Source: Glycomyces sambucus (GTDB lineage: Bacteria; Actinomycetota; Actinomycetes; Mycobacteriales; Micromonosporaceae). From it: DNA of 64,000 nucleotides. This document shows positions 63,877 to 64,000 of the stretch, in pieces. Numbering within the stretch: position 1 is the stretch's first letter; every line of letters begins with the position of its first letter. The translations under genes were made by a program, and so were the position numbers. The notes beneath the pieces were generated by a model, which was given only the letters and a program-made list of their open reading frames with translations, ran no database searches and was not told where the DNA came from. The DNA lies in NCBI RefSeq assembly GCF_900102815.1, contig NZ_FNGF01000005.1, positions 494,162-558,161 on the forward strand, in the 5' to 3' direction.

Positions 63877-64000
63877 TTTGTTGGAGAGTTTGATCCTGGC
63901 TCAGGACGAACGCTGGCGGCGTGCTTCACACATGCAAGTCGAACGGAAAGGCCCGCTTGCGGGTACTCGAGTGGCGAACGGGTGAGTAACACGTGGGTAA
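63877..64000 (+). rRNA. rrs: 16S ribosomal RNA, 5' part
   Basis: gagtttgatcctggctcag (from about 63886) is the universal 16S start, followed by gacgaacgctggcggcgtgc and catgcaagtcgaacgg, and the window ends at gtgagtaacacgtgggtaa. The mature 5' end is placed about 8 bases before agagtttgatc, by comparison with the E. coli numbering. The rest of the gene lies beyond the window. Confidence 0.97.

Overview
The window is high-GC DNA with actinobacterial codon use, many GTG starts, TANNNT-type -10 boxes and very long spurious antisense reading frames. A GTP-type PEP carboxykinase, a complete type VII (ESX) secretion locus, an rne-rplU-rpmA cluster and an actinobacterial 16S rRNA 5' end all point to a filamentous actinomycete. 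Gene content and the neighbouring hypothetical families make me think of Glycomycetaceae or Micromonosporales, but that is inference from memory and was not tested.

Layout. 1-6.2 kb: partial alpha/beta hydrolase, a heterodimeric ABC exporter with one degenerate ATP site, and a DUF255/thioredoxin-like protein. 6.3-9.8 kb: a DUF998 membrane protein, two tandem secreted lysozyme/transglycosylase-like paralogues and a PIN-PhoH ATPase. 10.0-15.3 kb: a five-gene cassette around a cytosolic FtsK/SpoIIIE-type ATPase (small helical protein, alpha-helical protein, ATPase, membrane protein, ribbon-helix-helix-like protein); this is the least explained unit here. 15.3-18.6 kb: PEP carboxykinase and a leaderless isoprenyl diphosphate synthase. 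18.6-22.0 kb: two tandem, paralogous ECF sigma/membrane-protein pairs. 22.1-29.7 kb: nicotinamidase, cytochrome c oxidase subunit I, a NIT-domain histidine kinase with a Roadblock protein, and a KtrAB potassium system. 29.8-34.0 kb: an ehuBCDA-type ectoine/hydroxyectoine uptake operon, divergent from a GntR regulator, with a palindromic operator candidate over its promoter. 34.1-35.8 kb: a secreted SGNH esterase and a GYGQQP-repeat membrane protein.

35.9-58.9 kb is the ESX locus. eccB and eccD are divergent from eccC. Then come a membrane protein, a coupled operon (WXG100-like protein, DUF1023 hydrolase, lipoprotein), a mycosin-like protease, a WXG/PPE-like pair of proteins, the two Esx proteins, the canonical mycosin, eccE and three Pro/Gln-rich membrane or accessory proteins. 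EccB, C, D, E and MycP form the secretion machine; the second Esx protein and the small WXG100-like protein carry YxxxE secretion motifs.

59.3-64.0 kb: RNase E/G, ribosomal proteins L21 and L27, a strong terminator, then an rRNA promoter with a leader and the first ~124 bases of 16S rRNA. Genes tend to be tightly coupled (ATGA, GTGA or TGATG overlaps) inside operons, and near-perfect inverted repeats close most transcription units.
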